From assembly GCF_000473145.1 (NCBI RefSeq), contig NZ_KI421500.1, positions 3,497,725 to 3,561,724 of the forward strand: DNA of 64,000 nt, in the 5' to 3' direction. This document shows positions 52,371-62,544 of this stretch, piece after piece. The first letter of the stretch is position 1; every line of letters begins with the position of its first letter. Under the pieces are notes generated by a model, which made no database searches, was not told the DNA's origin, and saw only the letters and a program-made list of their open reading frames with translations. The stretch is from Leisingera daeponensis DSM 23529 (lineage in GTDB: Bacteria > Pseudomonadota > Alphaproteobacteria > Rhodobacterales > Rhodobacteraceae). Position numbers and translations under genes: made by a program.

Positions 52371-53702
52371 ATGCCTGGACCGAGACTGCCTCATTTCCAA
52401 TCCAATCTGGCCTTGCCCAAGGCTGTCGACGCCGTGGTGATCGGCGGCGGCATCATTGGTGCCGCCACCGCGCTGGAACTGGCCGAGCGCGGCCACTCCG
52501 TGCTCTTGTGCGAAAAGGGGCAGATCGCGGGCGAGCAAAGCTCGCGCAACTGGGGGTGGGTACGGATCTCCTGCCGCGATCCGCGGGAAATCCCGCTGAT
52601 GGCGGAATCGCTGCGCCTTTGGGAAGGGCTGGCGGCGCGCACCGGGCAGGACACCGGGTTCACCCGCTCCGGCATCCTCTACACCGCCGGCACGGCCAAG
52701 CGCGAAGCCCAGCTGGAGCGCTGGCTGCGCAACCTTGATGGCTGGGGGCAGGGCGCCCGGATGGTGCGCGGACCGCAGCTGGCGCAGCTGATGCCGGGCC
52801 ACCAGACCAAGACCCGCAGCGCCCTGCTCACGCCGATGGACGGGCGGGCCGAGCCGCATATGGCCACCCACGCAATCGCCACTGCCGCCCAGGCCGCGGG
52901 CGCCAAGATCATGACCGAATGCGCGGTGCGCAGCGTCGAAACATCGGCCGGGCGCATCAGCGGCGTGATGACGGAACGCGGCCGCGTTGCCTGTTCGGCG
53001 GTGGTGGTGGCGGGCGGCGCCTGGTCGCGGCTGTTTCTCGGCAATGCGGGCATCAGCCTGCCGCAGCTCAAAGTGCTGAACTCGGTCCTGCGCACCTCGC
53101 CGGTGCCGGGCGGGCCGGACATCGCGGTGCGCACCGGCAACCTGGGCCTGCGCAAGCGGGCCGATGGCGGCTACACCGTCTCGGACGCGCTGGAGAACAT
53201 GGTCGATATCGTGCCCGACAGCTTCCGCCTGGGCTGGGCGTTCCTGCCCAGCCTGCGGCACGAATGGCGCGCCCTGCAATTCCGGCTCACCAGCCGCTGG
53301 CGCGAGGAGGCGGCGCAGGCCCGCCGCTGGCAGCCGCAGCAGACCACCCCGTTCGAGCTGTGCCGGGTGCTGGATCCAGCCCCTTCGCAAAAGGCGCTGA
53401 AAAGCGGCTGGGCGGCAGCGCAAAAGGCCTTCCCTGTGCTGCAGGGCGCCGATGTGGTGCAAAGCTGGGGCGGGCTGATCGACGTGACCCCGGACGCGAT
53501 CCCGGTGATCTCGCAGGCCAACCAGCTGCCGGGCCTGTTCATCGCCACCGGGTTTTCCGGTCACGGCTTCGGCATCGGCCCGGCCGCGGGCAAGCTTGCC
53601 GCCGATCTGGTGACTGGCGACAGGCCTGTCGTGGATCCGCATGACTTCCGCCTGTCCCGCTTCACCGACGGCAGCAGATACGGCCCGCGAAGCGGCTACT
53701 GA
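52371..53702 (+). CDS. FAD-dependent amino-acid-oxidase-family (DAO) oxidoreductase
   Basis: A 443-residue FAD protein. The dinucleotide motif is AVVIGGGIIGAATALELAERGH near residue 17, followed by LLCEKGQIAGEQSSRNWGWVR, where the SSRNWG stretch is characteristic of a glycine- or D-amino-acid-oxidase-like subfamily common in Roseobacters. The C-terminal FAD-contacting loop is ATGFSGHGFGIGPAAGKLAADL. The substrate is unknown; amines or D-amino acids are likely. I prefer the ATG at 52371 over an open extension of 54 codons that lacks family similarity. Confidence 0.88.
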   Translation: MPGPRLPHFQSNLALPKAVDAVVIGGGIIGAATALELAERGHSVLLCEKGQIAGEQSSRNWGWVRISCRDPREIPLMAESLRLWEGLAARTGQDTGFTRSGILYTAGTAKREAQLERWLRNLDGWGQGARMVRGPQLAQLMPGHQTKTRSALLTPMDGRAEPHMATHAIATAAQAAGAKIMTECAVRSVETSAGRISGVMTERGRVACSAVVVAGGAWSRLFLGNAGISLPQLKVLNSVLRTSPVPGGPDIAVRTGNLGLRKRADGGYTVSDALENMVDIVPDSFRLGWAFLPSLRHEWRALQFRLTSRWREEAAQARRWQPQQTTPFELCRVLDPAPSQKALKSGWAAAQKAFPVLQGADVVQSWGGLIDVTPDAIPVISQANQLPGLFIATGFSGHGFGIGPAAGKLAADLVTGDRPVVDPHDFRLSRFTDGSRYGPRSGY

Positions 53703-53711
53703 CCGCGTCCC

Positions 53712-54644
53712 TTACCCCATCAGCTGATAGCTCACTGGCACATAGCGGAAACCGTCGCCGCGGGGTTCGACAAATCCCGCCGCCGGGAACGGCATGTGAT
53801 AGCCGATCATCGGGAGCTTGTCCGCCGCCAGCATCCCCAGCACCCGGCGGCGCGACTCCGTTGCCGCCGCCTTGTCCATGTCGAACATCACTTCCCAATC
53901 GGGCCGGGCGAAGCTCCAGACATAGTGGTTGGCCAGATCCGCGGTCAGCACCAGCTGGCGGTTGCCGCTCTCCAGCATATAGCACATATGCCCCGGCGTA
54001 TGGCCAAAGCCGGCCATTGCGGTGATCCCCGGCGCCACGCTGGCGCCATCATCGATAAAGGTGGTCTTCTCGGCCAGCGGCGTCATGTTCTGGGCCACCA
54101 GATCGCCCACCCGGTCGCCCGGGTCGCGCTTGGACCAGAAATTGTATTCCGCCGCCCCGGTCACATAGCGGGCGTTCGGAAAGGTCGGCGCGCCATCGGT
54201 CATCAGCCCGCCGATATGGTCCGGATGCATATGGGTGATCACCACGACGCTGATCTGGTCCGGCGTCACCCCGGCGGCGGCCAGCGACCTGGCAATGCCG
54301 CCATTGCCCAGCCCGGTGTCGAACAGCACCAGCTCCCCGCCGGTATCGACGAGCGTGGGCGTGAAATAGAACTGAACGGTTTCGGCAGAGATGAAATTCT
54401 CCTCCGACACCTCGGCAAACTCCTCATCGCTTGCATTGCCGCCAAAGATGGCTTTCGGCTCCTCCCGCTGCGCCGAGCCATCCAGCAGAGTGGTGACCGG
54501 CATTTCCGCCAGTTTGAACGAATGGGCAATCTGCGCTTCGGCGCGGCCGCCATGGGCACCGGCCAGCAGCGGCGTTGCAGCCCCGGCGAGGGGCAGGGCA
54601 GCGGCCCCGGCGAGGGCGGCGCGGCGGGAGAGGGAAACAGTCAT
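53712..54644 (-). CDS. Tat-exported metallo-beta-lactamase-fold hydrolase
   Basis: A 310-residue protein whose N-terminus (MTVSLSRRAALAGAAALPLAG) is a twin-arginine signal with R7-R8. The mature part is a metallo-beta-lactamase fold with THMHPDHIGG, the next histidine in GHTPGH, DLAN and a final histidine in IGYHMPF. It resembles lactonases of the AHL-lactonase/AttM type more than beta-lactamases. Export to the periplasm as a folded metal enzyme fits the Tat signal. It converges on the FAD oxidoreductase with nine bases between stops. Substrate unknown. Confidence 0.88.
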   Translation of the reverse strand: MTVSLSRRAALAGAAALPLAGAATPLLAGAHGGRAEAQIAHSFKLAEMPVTTLLDGSAQREEPKAIFGGNASDEEFAEVSEENFISAETVQFYFTPTLVDTGGELVLFDTGLGNGGIARSLAAAGVTPDQISVVVITHMHPDHIGGLMTDGAPTFPNARYVTGAAEYNFWSKRDPGDRVGDLVAQNMTPLAEKTTFIDDGASVAPGITAMAGFGHTPGHMCYMLESGNRQLVLTADLANHYVWSFARPDWEVMFDMDKAAATESRRRVLGMLAADKLPMIGYHMPFPAAGFVEPRGDGFRYVPVSYQLMG

Positions 54645-54751
54645 GGCATAACCTCCGGTGGTGTTGGGCTGGCTTAACCCTAGCGCTCCGGACGCAGAGG
54701 GCTGTAAACAATCCCGTGAGGCGGGTTAAGATGCGGTCAGGAGGCAGCGTC

Positions 54752-55180
54752 ATGAGCCAGAACAAGACCGTTCCGACGGGGGCAAGCGTTGAGGCGTTCC
54801 TTGCCGGTGTTGAACCGGCCCGCAAGGCGGCGGAGGCGCAGCAGCTGGATGCGCTGTTCCGCCGGACGACCGGCTACGCACCGCAGATGTGGGGGCCGTC
54901 ACTCGTCGGCTACGGCCGCTACCACTACCGCTATGCCACGGGGCGGGAGGGCGACTTCCTCGCCACCGGCTTCGCGCCGCAAAAGGCGCGCCATTCGATC
55001 CACATCATGCCGGGCTATCAGGACTACGGTGCCATCCTCTCCCGCCTCGGCAAGCACAAGCTTGGCAAAAGCTGCCTCTATGTGAACAAGCTCGACGATA
55101 TCGACCTGGAGGTGCTGGCCGAACTGATCCGCGCAGGCCTGCGGGATCTGAACGACATCTGGCCGGTGCAGCCGGCTTGA
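54752..55180 (+). CDS. DUF1801 (YdhG-like) domain protein
   Basis: A 142-residue protein with the DUF1801 pattern: MWGPSLVGYGRYHYRYATGREGDFLATGFAPQKARHSIHIMPGY. The fold is related to iron-cluster or frataxin-like small domains; its function is not known. The ATG at 54752 has AGGAGG upstream. It is divergent from the Tat hydrolase and followed by motif copy 3 and gltX. Confidence 0.85.
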   Translation: MSQNKTVPTGASVEAFLAGVEPARKAAEAQQLDALFRRTTGYAPQMWGPSLVGYGRYHYRYATGREGDFLATGFAPQKARHSIHIMPGYQDYGAILSRLGKHKLGKSCLYVNKLDDIDLEVLAELIRAGLRDLNDIWPVQPA

Positions 55181-55190
55181 CGGGCCGCGG

Positions 55191-55218
55191 CTTTCATCTT
55201 TCCCGAAATACTCCCGCC
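55191..55218 (-). repeat. Dispersed GAGTATTT..GGAAAGATGAA motif, copy 3
   Basis: On the minus strand the sequence is GGCGGGAGTATTTCGGGAAAGATGAAAG, preceded by the hairpin GCCTGCG-C-CGCAGGC. It lies in the gap between the DUF1801 gene and gltX, antisense to both. Confidence 0.75.
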
Positions 55219-55307
55219 GGAGGCCTGCGCCGCAGGCGCGCGCACTCTGCCGAAACTGGACAAACCGCGGCCCATGTGACAAGGGGCAAGGCAACAGGAG
55301 ACTCGTG

Positions 55308-56633
55308 ATGACCACCACCCGTTTTGCCCCGTCGCCGACCGGCTATATCCACGTCGGCAACCTGCGCACCGCGCTGATGAACTATCTGATCGCCCGTAAG
55401 GCCGGCGGCACCTTCATCCTGCGCATCGACGACACCGACCCGGAGCGGTCCAAGGAAGAATACGTCGATGCCATCAAGCAGGACCTGGAATGGCTGGGCC
55501 TGACCTGGGACAAGGTGGAGCGCCAGTCCGAGCGGCTCGACCGCTATGTTGCCGCGGCTGACAAGCTGCGGGAAATCGGCCGCTTCTACGAGGCGTTCGA
55601 GACCCCGACCGAGCTGGACCTGAAGCGCAAGAAGCAGCTGAACATGGGCAAGCCGCCGGTCTATGACCGCGCCGCGCTGGCGCTGTCGGCGGAAGACAAG
55701 GCCAAGCTGCGCGCCGAGCGCGGCGATGGCGTCTGGCGCTTCAAACTGGATCAGGAACGGATCGAGTGGACCGACGGCATCCTGGGCGACATCTCCATTG
55801 ATGCGGCCTCGGTCTCCGACCCGGTGCTGATCCGCGGCGACGGCCAGTTCCTTTACACCCTGGCCTCGGTTGTGGACGACACCGAAATGGGTGTGACCCA
55901 TGTGGTGCGCGGCTCTGACCATGTGACCAACACCGCCACCCAGATCCAGATCATCGAGGCGCTGGGCGGCACCGTGCCGTCTTTCGCGCACCACTCGCTG
56001 CTGACCGGCCCGCAAGGCGAAGCGCTGTCCAAGCGCCTGGGCACGCTGGCCCTGCGCGATCTGCGCGAAGCGGGCGTGCAGCCGATGGCGCTCCTCAGCC
56101 TGATGGCGCGGCTCGGCTCCTCCGACCCGGTGGAGCTGCGTTCGGAGCTGGCGGAGCTGATCGACGGTTTCGACATCAACCGCTTCGGCGCCGCGCCGAC
56201 CAAGTTCGATGTCGAGGATCTCTATCCGCTGACCGCCCGCCACCTGCAGTCGCTGCCGCTGGCGGCGGTGCAAGCCCACGTGGATGCGCTGGGCGTCCCG
56301 GCTGAGAAACAGGCGGCGTTCTGGGACATGGCCAAGGAAAACATCACCACGCTCAAGGATCTGGCGGGCTGGTGGGAGCTGTGCCGCGACGGCGCCGAGC
56401 CGCTGGTGGCCGATGAGGACAGGGACTTCATTGCCGAGGCGATGGCGCTGCTGCCCGAAGGCCCCTATGACAGCGACAGCTGGGGCAAGTGGACCGCCGC
56501 CGTCAAGGACGCGACGGGCCGCAAGGGCAAGGGGCTGTTCATGCCGCTCAGGAAGGCCGTGACCGGCATGGAGCGCGGCCCCGACATGTCCGCGCTGCTG
56601 GCGCTGATGGACACCGTCCGCGCCCGCGGCTGA
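55308..56633 (+). CDS. gltX: Glutamyl-tRNA synthetase
   Basis: A 441-residue class I synthetase that charges tRNA-Glu (and, if GatCAB is used, tRNA-Gln). The HIGH-like motif is PSPTGYIHVGNLRTALMNYLIA, the glutamate-specific DDTDPERSKEEY follows, and the KMSKS loop is EALSKRLGTLAL. The ATG at 55308 has AGGAGA upstream; a GTG one codon earlier is in frame. At about 440 residues it is the shorter of the two GltX types often found together in Rhodobacteraceae, so a second copy elsewhere is likely. Confidence 0.95.
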   Translation: MTTTRFAPSPTGYIHVGNLRTALMNYLIARKAGGTFILRIDDTDPERSKEEYVDAIKQDLEWLGLTWDKVERQSERLDRYVAAADKLREIGRFYEAFETPTELDLKRKKQLNMGKPPVYDRAALALSAEDKAKLRAERGDGVWRFKLDQERIEWTDGILGDISIDAASVSDPVLIRGDGQFLYTLASVVDDTEMGVTHVVRGSDHVTNTATQIQIIEALGGTVPSFAHHSLLTGPQGEALSKRLGTLALRDLREAGVQPMALLSLMARLGSSDPVELRSELAELIDGFDINRFGAAPTKFDVEDLYPLTARHLQSLPLAAVQAHVDALGVPAEKQAAFWDMAKENITTLKDLAGWWELCRDGAEPLVADEDRDFIAEAMALLPEGPYDSDSWGKWTAAVKDATGRKGKGLFMPLRKAVTGMERGPDMSALLALMDTVRARG

Positions 56634-56673
56634 GGCAGCCTGCGGCGGAAAAAGCCGGTCAGAAACAGTTCAG

Positions 56674-56702
56674 GGGCGGCGCCGAAAGGGCCGCCCTTTT
56701 TT
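56674..56702 (+). terminator. Intrinsic terminator of gltX
   Basis: GGGCGGC (56674-56680) pairs with GCCGCCC (56690-56696), loop GCCGAAAGG, followed by TTTTTT. It is 40 bases after the stop. Confidence 0.85.
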
Positions 56703-56735
56703 CGTGCGGTTCCGTCAAGGGGCGGGACGGCGGCG

Positions 56736-56841
56736 CTCCCGTCCGCCGGAGCTGCATCGCAGATGCATCCCCTGCGGTTGGGCCGGGCGCCGCGCGGATG
56801 CGCGGCGCGGCACCGCGCCTTGGCGCGGTGCCATGCCCAAC
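56736..56841 (+). repeat. Dispersed structured repeat, copy B (three-way junction)
   Basis: Starts CTCCCGTCC (56736); GTTGGGCCGGGCGCCGCGC begins at 56777. P1 GTTGGGC/GCCCAAC (56777-56783/56835-56841) encloses two perfect hairpins: P2 GCGCCGCGC/GCGCGGCGC (56787-56795/56800-56808) and P3 GGCACCGCGCC/GGCGCGGTGCC (56809-56819/56822-56832). It lies in the 304-base gap between gltX and the convergent DUF2254 gene, which holds no gene. Confidence 0.75.
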
Positions 56842-56937
56842 TGGGCAAAGGGGCAGCTTGCCTGCGCCTGAACAGGCGGGAGAGCGCCGCAGCACCGCAG
56901 GAAAACAGCGGACCGCCCGCCGGGAGGCGCTAGCGGA

Positions 56938-58131
56938 TCAGCCGCTGCCGCCTTCGCCAAGCTCCTTGCGCATCTCCGCCGCCGCCTTGGCCATTTCCGG
57001 GTTGGAGTGGCTTTCCAGCTCCTCCAGGGTCTTCTGCATCCAGCCCATGACCGAGGGGGACTCGCTGCCGCTGCGGGCAATCGGCGGGAAGGCGCAGCGC
57101 AGCAGGTGGCGCGCGGTCACCGGCGGCACCTTCACGTTGGGAAAGTCCGGCTTCCGGGTGCTGCTGATCTCATCGGCGGGCATGGTTTCCCACAGCAGCC
57201 GCCCCAGCCGTCCCATCACCTCAATCGCGGTGCCCGGATCATTGATGCCGGGTGACAGCGCCCGCTGCGCCGTCTCCGCCAGCAGGGTGAGGCCAAAGGA
57301 CGGGTCCTGATCGAAACTGCGCACGTCTCCGATGTCGACCGCCTTCGAGGCCGCCTTGCAGAAGTCGTTGTCTCCGCCCGTGGCCCAGGCCACCGGCTGG
57401 CCGCGCAGGATGTATTCGCCGGGCGCGCGTGCCAGGGTGATCTCGGTGCCGGCCTCCTGCGCAAGCTCGTCCAGCTGCGCCATCCCGGCAAAGCGCACAA
57501 AGCCGCTGCGGGCGGCCGGGATGACCACCGCACCGGCGGGAACGCCGCCGCTGTCAGAGCATTGGCCGCCCAGGCAGGGCGCGTCGAGCCGCGCGCGCAT
57601 GCTGTCGCGGGTCCGGGATTCGATCAGCCGCAGCGTATGGTCCATGCTGCCCAGCCCGGACAGGTGATCAATCCAGCGCAGGATCGCGCCGACGATCAGG
57701 AACACGACCACGATGGTGATGCCGAACACCACCAGCGCGCCTTCAGGGGTGTAATACCGCGCCCGGAACAGGATCACGCCGCTGAGCGAGAAGATGAACC
57801 CGCCCACAAATGTCGCCAGCACCCGGTGGGTCACGGTATCTTCCAGCAGCAGCCGGTAGACCCGCGGCGTCGCCATCGAGGCAGCGGTGCGGTAGGCGCT
57901 GACCATGACGTTGAGCGAAAAGGTGGTGACGGCCAGCATGCCCGACGCCAGGATCGTCAGCACCGGCAGCACCGCCTCGCGCCCGAAGTCCTCGCTCAGG
58001 CTGTCGGGCAGCAGCGGTTTGGCCAGCGGTGCCAGCAGCAGCGCCAGCAGCGACAGCACGGAAATCAGAACCACCCGGAACCAGAGCTTGCGGGCAATCC
58101 GCCTGAGGTGCAAAAGAAACTGCTCAATCAT
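56938..58131 (-). CDS. DUF2254 membrane protein
   Basis: A 397-residue protein with four predicted helices in the first ~150 residues (VVLISVLSLLALLLAP, LPVLTILASGMLAVTTFSLNVMV, FVGGFIFSLSGVILF, VVFGITIVVVFLIVGAI), then a soluble domain with GEYILRGQPVAWA and AQRALSPGINDPGTAIEVMGRLGRLL, the hallmark of DUF2254. Function is unknown; an ion-channel-like role has been suggested for relatives by fold only. It overlaps the gamma-glutamylcyclotransferase gene by eight bases and is co-transcribed with it. Confidence 0.88.
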   Translation of the reverse strand: MIEQFLLHLRRIARKLWFRVVLISVLSLLALLLAPLAKPLLPDSLSEDFGREAVLPVLTILASGMLAVTTFSLNVMVSAYRTAASMATPRVYRLLLEDTVTHRVLATFVGGFIFSLSGVILFRARYYTPEGALVVFGITIVVVFLIVGAILRWIDHLSGLGSMDHTLRLIESRTRDSMRARLDAPCLGGQCSDSGGVPAGAVVIPAARSGFVRFAGMAQLDELAQEAGTEITLARAPGEYILRGQPVAWATGGDNDFCKAASKAVDIGDVRSFDQDPSFGLTLLAETAQRALSPGINDPGTAIEVMGRLGRLLWETMPADEISSTRKPDFPNVKVPPVTARHLLRCAFPPIARSGSESPSVMGWMQKTLEELESHSNPEMAKAAAEMRKELGEGGSG

Positions 58132-58699
58132 GAGCGGAGCTTATCCTGCGCGCGCCGGTGCTGTCGATCAGATCGTCGAACAGAGCGCGCTCCGTCCGGC
58201 TCAGGCGCTGGTGGCGCGGATAGCGGGGCGCCGCCCGGTCATCCAGGAGGGGCGCGTCCCAGCCATCGGTGGTGGCGATGAAATCCAGCACGCCCGCCTC
58301 GCCGAACACCTGAAGATAGCCCTGCAGCACCACATCCAGATAGCTCAGCAGAATCGGGTGCTGCTCGGTGGCGCCGTTTTGCTTGTCCGCAGCCACCGCA
58401 TAGACGGAAATCTCCGGCGATCCCGGCAGCCCGTGCTGCACCTTGCCGGATGCGGGCAGACGTTCATAGGCGAACTCGCGTTCGTCCAGCGCCGCCCAGT
58501 CGGCGCCCGGCACCTCGGCAATCAGCCCGCCGATGGTGCTGGCCTCGCAAGGCACTGCCGACAGAAACGCCGCCTCGCGCAGGCCCGTATGCACCCAGGC
58601 GCGCCGCCAGCCGCTAAGCCGGGCCGGCTGCGCGCCGCCATAGCCATGCGTCGCCGTGTTCACCAGGCTGCCGTAGCCAAAGAAGTAAGGAGCCGTCAT
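58124..58699 (-). CDS. Gamma-glutamylcyclotransferase-fold protein
   Basis: A 191-residue protein with the GGCT fold: PYFFGYGSLVN at the N-terminus (substrate-binding YGSL) and a catalytic-type glutamate in LDEREFAYERL. Family members release 5-oxoproline from gamma-glutamyl amines or peptides. The substrate is not predictable. I prefer ATG at 58699 to a TTG seven codons earlier. It precedes DUF2254 in the same transcript and is divergent from the Rrf2 gene. Confidence 0.82.
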   Translation of the reverse strand: MTAPYFFGYGSLVNTATHGYGGAQPARLSGWRRAWVHTGLREAAFLSAVPCEASTIGGLIAEVPGADWAALDEREFAYERLPASGKVQHGLPGSPEISVYAVAADKQNGATEQHPILLSYLDVVLQGYLQVFGEAGVLDFIATTDGWDAPLLDDRAAPRYPRHQRLSRTERALFDDLIDSTGARRISSAHD

Positions 58700-58729
58700 C
58701 AGCGCGCCTTTCCGCTGCAATTCCGGTTA

Positions 58730-58743
58730 TTGATGTATGTCAA
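58730..58743 (+). promoter_or_regulatory. Fnr/Dnr-type box upstream of the Rrf2 (nsrR-like) gene
   Basis: TTGATGTATGTCAA matches the Fnr consensus TTGAT-N4-ATCAA at nine of ten conserved bases (or a hybrid with the Dnr site). Its centre is about 63 bases before the Rrf2 ATG and about -39 to -41 relative to a start set by -10-like TGCAAT/CAATAA at 58763-58770, an activator position. Confidence 0.55.
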
Positions 58744-58799
58744 ACCGCTTTTTCCTCCCGTGTGCAATAAGCGATGCACCATAGCTGCGGGAGCGACCC

Positions 58800-59249
58800 A
58801 TGCGGATTACCAAAAGGACCAACATTGCGGTGCGGCTGCTGATGTATTGCGCTGCGCATGAAGACCGCCTGGTGACCAAGGCCGAGATTGCCGAATGCTG
58901 CAACATCTCGGAAAACCACCTGGCGCAGGTGATCAACCAGCTGAGCCAGCTGGGCTACCTGACGACCCAGCGCGGCCGCAACGGCGGCATGAACCTGGGC
59001 CGGCCCGCGGCGGAGATCCGGATCGGTGACGTGTTCCGGGATGTCGAGGGCAACCTGCCGATGGTGGAATGCTTTGCCGATGCGGACAACACCTGCCCGC
59101 TGGCGGGGGCCTGCCGCCTGAAGGTGGCGCTGGCCGACGCCGCGCAAGCGTTCTATGCCTCGCTGGATGACATTTCCCTGGAAGCGCTGGTCTGCGACAA
59201 CCACGATCTGCTGCGCATCCTGCAGCCGGTGTCCTGCGGCTCCCGCTGA
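58800..59249 (+). CDS. Rrf2-family iron-sulfur regulator, NsrR-like
   Basis: A 149-residue regulator with an N-terminal winged helix (KAEIAECCNISENHLAQVINQLSQLGYLTTQRGRNGG) and three cluster-ligand cysteines at C91, C99 and C105 (C-x7-C-x5-C). The tail ACRLKVALADAAQAFYASLDDISLEALV resembles NsrR, which senses nitric oxide with a 4Fe-4S cluster. RirA has similar cysteine spacing, so an iron-responsive role is the main alternative. A likely Fnr-type box upstream would link it to low oxygen. No NO-detoxification gene is adjacent. Confidence 0.85.
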   Translation: MRITKRTNIAVRLLMYCAAHEDRLVTKAEIAECCNISENHLAQVINQLSQLGYLTTQRGRNGGMNLGRPAAEIRIGDVFRDVEGNLPMVECFADADNTCPLAGACRLKVALADAAQAFYASLDDISLEALVCDNHDLLRILQPVSCGSR

Positions 59250-59269
59250 ACGGCCTGCCGCAGAGCTGA

Positions 59270-61791
59270 TCATTCGCGGGCCCGCAGGATCCGGGCCGGT
59301 TTGGCGGCCAGCGGCCGCAGCGCAAAGGCCAGCCCGGCCAGCAGCGTGGTCAGCACCCCGCCGGAAATGACCATCACCGCGTTCGGCCAGATCACCGTGT
59401 ACCCTGTCTCGAACACATAGGCGTTGATCGCCCAGGCCCCGGCGATGCCTGCCGCCAGCGCCACCAGCCCGGCGGCCGCCCCAAGAAGGGCAGAGCGCAG
59501 GGCAAAGCTTGCCAGGATCTGCTTGCGCGGTGCGCCAAGCGTTTTCAGCAGCGCGGCCTCATACCGGCGCGCAGGCTCCCCGGCAGCGGCGGTGCCCAGC
59601 AGCACCAGAAACCCGGTCAGCAGCGTCGCTGCGGCGCCATAGGCAGTGGCGGCGGCCAGCTGGCGCAGGATGTCCGACACCCGGTCGATGGCATCCCGCA
59701 TCCGGATGGCGGTGATATTCGGCATCTCGCGGGCCAGATCGCGCAGGATCGCCGCCTCCGCCTGCTCCTCGGCATAGACGGTGGCAATGAAACTGTGCGG
59801 CGCGCCGGCCAGCGCGGCCTCGTTCAGCACCATCACAAACCCCATCCCCGCGGTGGAGAAATCCACGTTGCGGAAGCTGGTGATGGTGCCGGTGATGTCA
59901 CGTCCCAGGATGTTCAGCGTCAGTGTGTCCCCCAGCTTCAGCCCCAGTTCCTCGGCCTCCTCGGCGGCAAAGCTGATTTGCGGATCACCTGCATAATCGT
60001 CGGGCCACCACGCGCCGGCGGTGATCTCGGTGCTGCCGGGCCGGGCCGCGGCATAGGTGATGCCGCGGTCGCCGCGCACCACCCAGTGATCGCCCGCAAC
60101 TTCTGTCGCAGGCTGGCCGTTGATCCGGGTCAGCACCCCGCGCAGCATCGGCGCGTTTTCCACCCGGGTGACGGAGGGGTCGTTCTCCACCCGCTCCAGG
60201 AAGGCAGGCATCTGGCTGCGCTGGATGTCGACGAAGAAATAGGACGGCGCCACATCGGGCAGGTTGCCGGCAATTGCCCGGCGCATGTTGCCGTCGATCT
60301 GGCCGATGGCCGCCAGCACGGTCAGGCCCAGCCCCAGCGCCAGCACCGCAGGCACCGCGCCGTCGCGCGCGCTGCCGATGGACGACAGCGCCCACCGCAG
60401 GGCAGGGCGCCCGCGGGCGGCCCCGGTGCCGCGGCGCGCCGCAAAACCGATGGCAAGCGCGGCACCCAGCAGCACCAGCAGTGCGCCCATCAGCCCGCCC
60501 GCGGTCCAAAGCGTCAGCTGCGCCGAACCGCTGAACCACGCCGCCAGCCCGACCAGCGCCGCCAGCGCCAGCGCGGTCGCCAGCAGATAGCGCGGCGCGG
60601 GCAGCCGGGTGCGGCTGGCAAAGGCATCGCGGAACAGCGAGGCCGCGCGGATGCGTTCGGCCCGCGCCAAGGGCCAGAGCGCAAAGATGAAAGCGGTCAG
60701 CACGCCATAGACCGCGGCCTCTGCCAGCGCCGAAGGGTAGAGCGAAAACACCGCCGGAAACGGCAGCTGCGCCGCAATCAGCGGCCCCAGCAGCAGCGGC
60801 CCCAGCCCCCCCAGCACCAAGCCGATGCCCACACCCACCAGCGTCAGCGCGCCGATCTGCAGAAAGTAGGTGAGGAAAATCGTCTGCCGCTCCGCCCCCA
60901 GCGTGCGCAGCGTAGCGATGGTTGCGGTCTTGGTCGCCAGATAGGCCCGCACAGCGGCAGAGACGCCAACCCCGCCCACAGCCAGGCCCGAGAGGCCCAC
61001 CAGCACCAGGAACCCGCCCAGACGCTCTACAAAGGCGGTGATCCCCGGCGCGCCGTTCCTGGCATCGCGCCAGCGCATTCCGGTGGTCTCAAACAGCCCT
61101 TCGGCCTCGGCCTGCACGGCGGCCAGATCACTGCCCGGCGGCAGCTCCATCCGGTATTTGGTGTCAAACAGCGTGCCCGGCTCCAGCAGGCCGGACTCTC
61201 CCAGATCCGCTGTCCGCACCATCGTGCGCGGCCCCAGCTCAAAACCGGAGGCCGCGGCATCCGGCTCCAGCGCGATCATTGCCATCAGGCGGAAATCCTG
61301 GGTGCCCAGCCGGAAAACATCCCCCGGCTGCAATCCCAGCCGGTCCGCCAGCACCCGGTCCATCACCGCGCCGGGCAGGCCGTCCGCACCGGCCAGCGCA
61401 GCATCCAGCGGCATGTCAGGGGCCAGTTTCATCTCTCCCTTCAAGGGATAAAGCCCGTCCACCGCCTTCACCTGGGTCAGCCCGCGCTCCTCGCCCACCG
61501 TGGCCATGGAGCGGAATTCGGCAATTTCGGAATGGCGCAGCGCCGTCCGCTCCACCCAGTCCCGCTCATCCTCGTTGGCAAACCGGTAGGTGAAATTCAG
61601 CTCCGCATCGCCGCCCAGGATCGTGGCGCCTTCGCGCTCCAGCCCGGTCTCGATCGACGCGCGGACGGAGCCGATGGCGGCGATCACCCCGACCCCCAGC
61701 GCCAGGCAGGCGAGGAAAATGCGAAAGCCCTTCAGCCCGCCGCGCAGCTCCCGCAGGGCAAAGCGCCAGGCCAGGCGGAGGGCGGAGCCGC

Positions 61792-61795
<4 letters not shown>
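59270..61795 (-). CDS. ABC exporter permease, FtsX-like (YbbP family)
   Basis: An 841-residue protein with two FtsX-type units: an N-terminal helix and periplasmic domain, three helices near 255-370, an extra pair in the middle (about 400-440), a further periplasmic domain, and three C-terminal helices. This ten-helix layout matches YbbP. Its ATG overlaps the stop of the ATPase gene by four bases. Together with the divergent TesA-like gene this reproduces the E. coli ybbA-ybbP/tesA arrangement. Substrate is unknown; lipid or lipoprotein export has been suggested for relatives. Confidence 0.92.
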
Positions 61796-62496
<701 letters not shown>

Positions 62497-62544
62497 CGGG
62501 CCTGCCTGTTGGGTGCACCTAACGGATATGGAGTGTTTGCCGCC

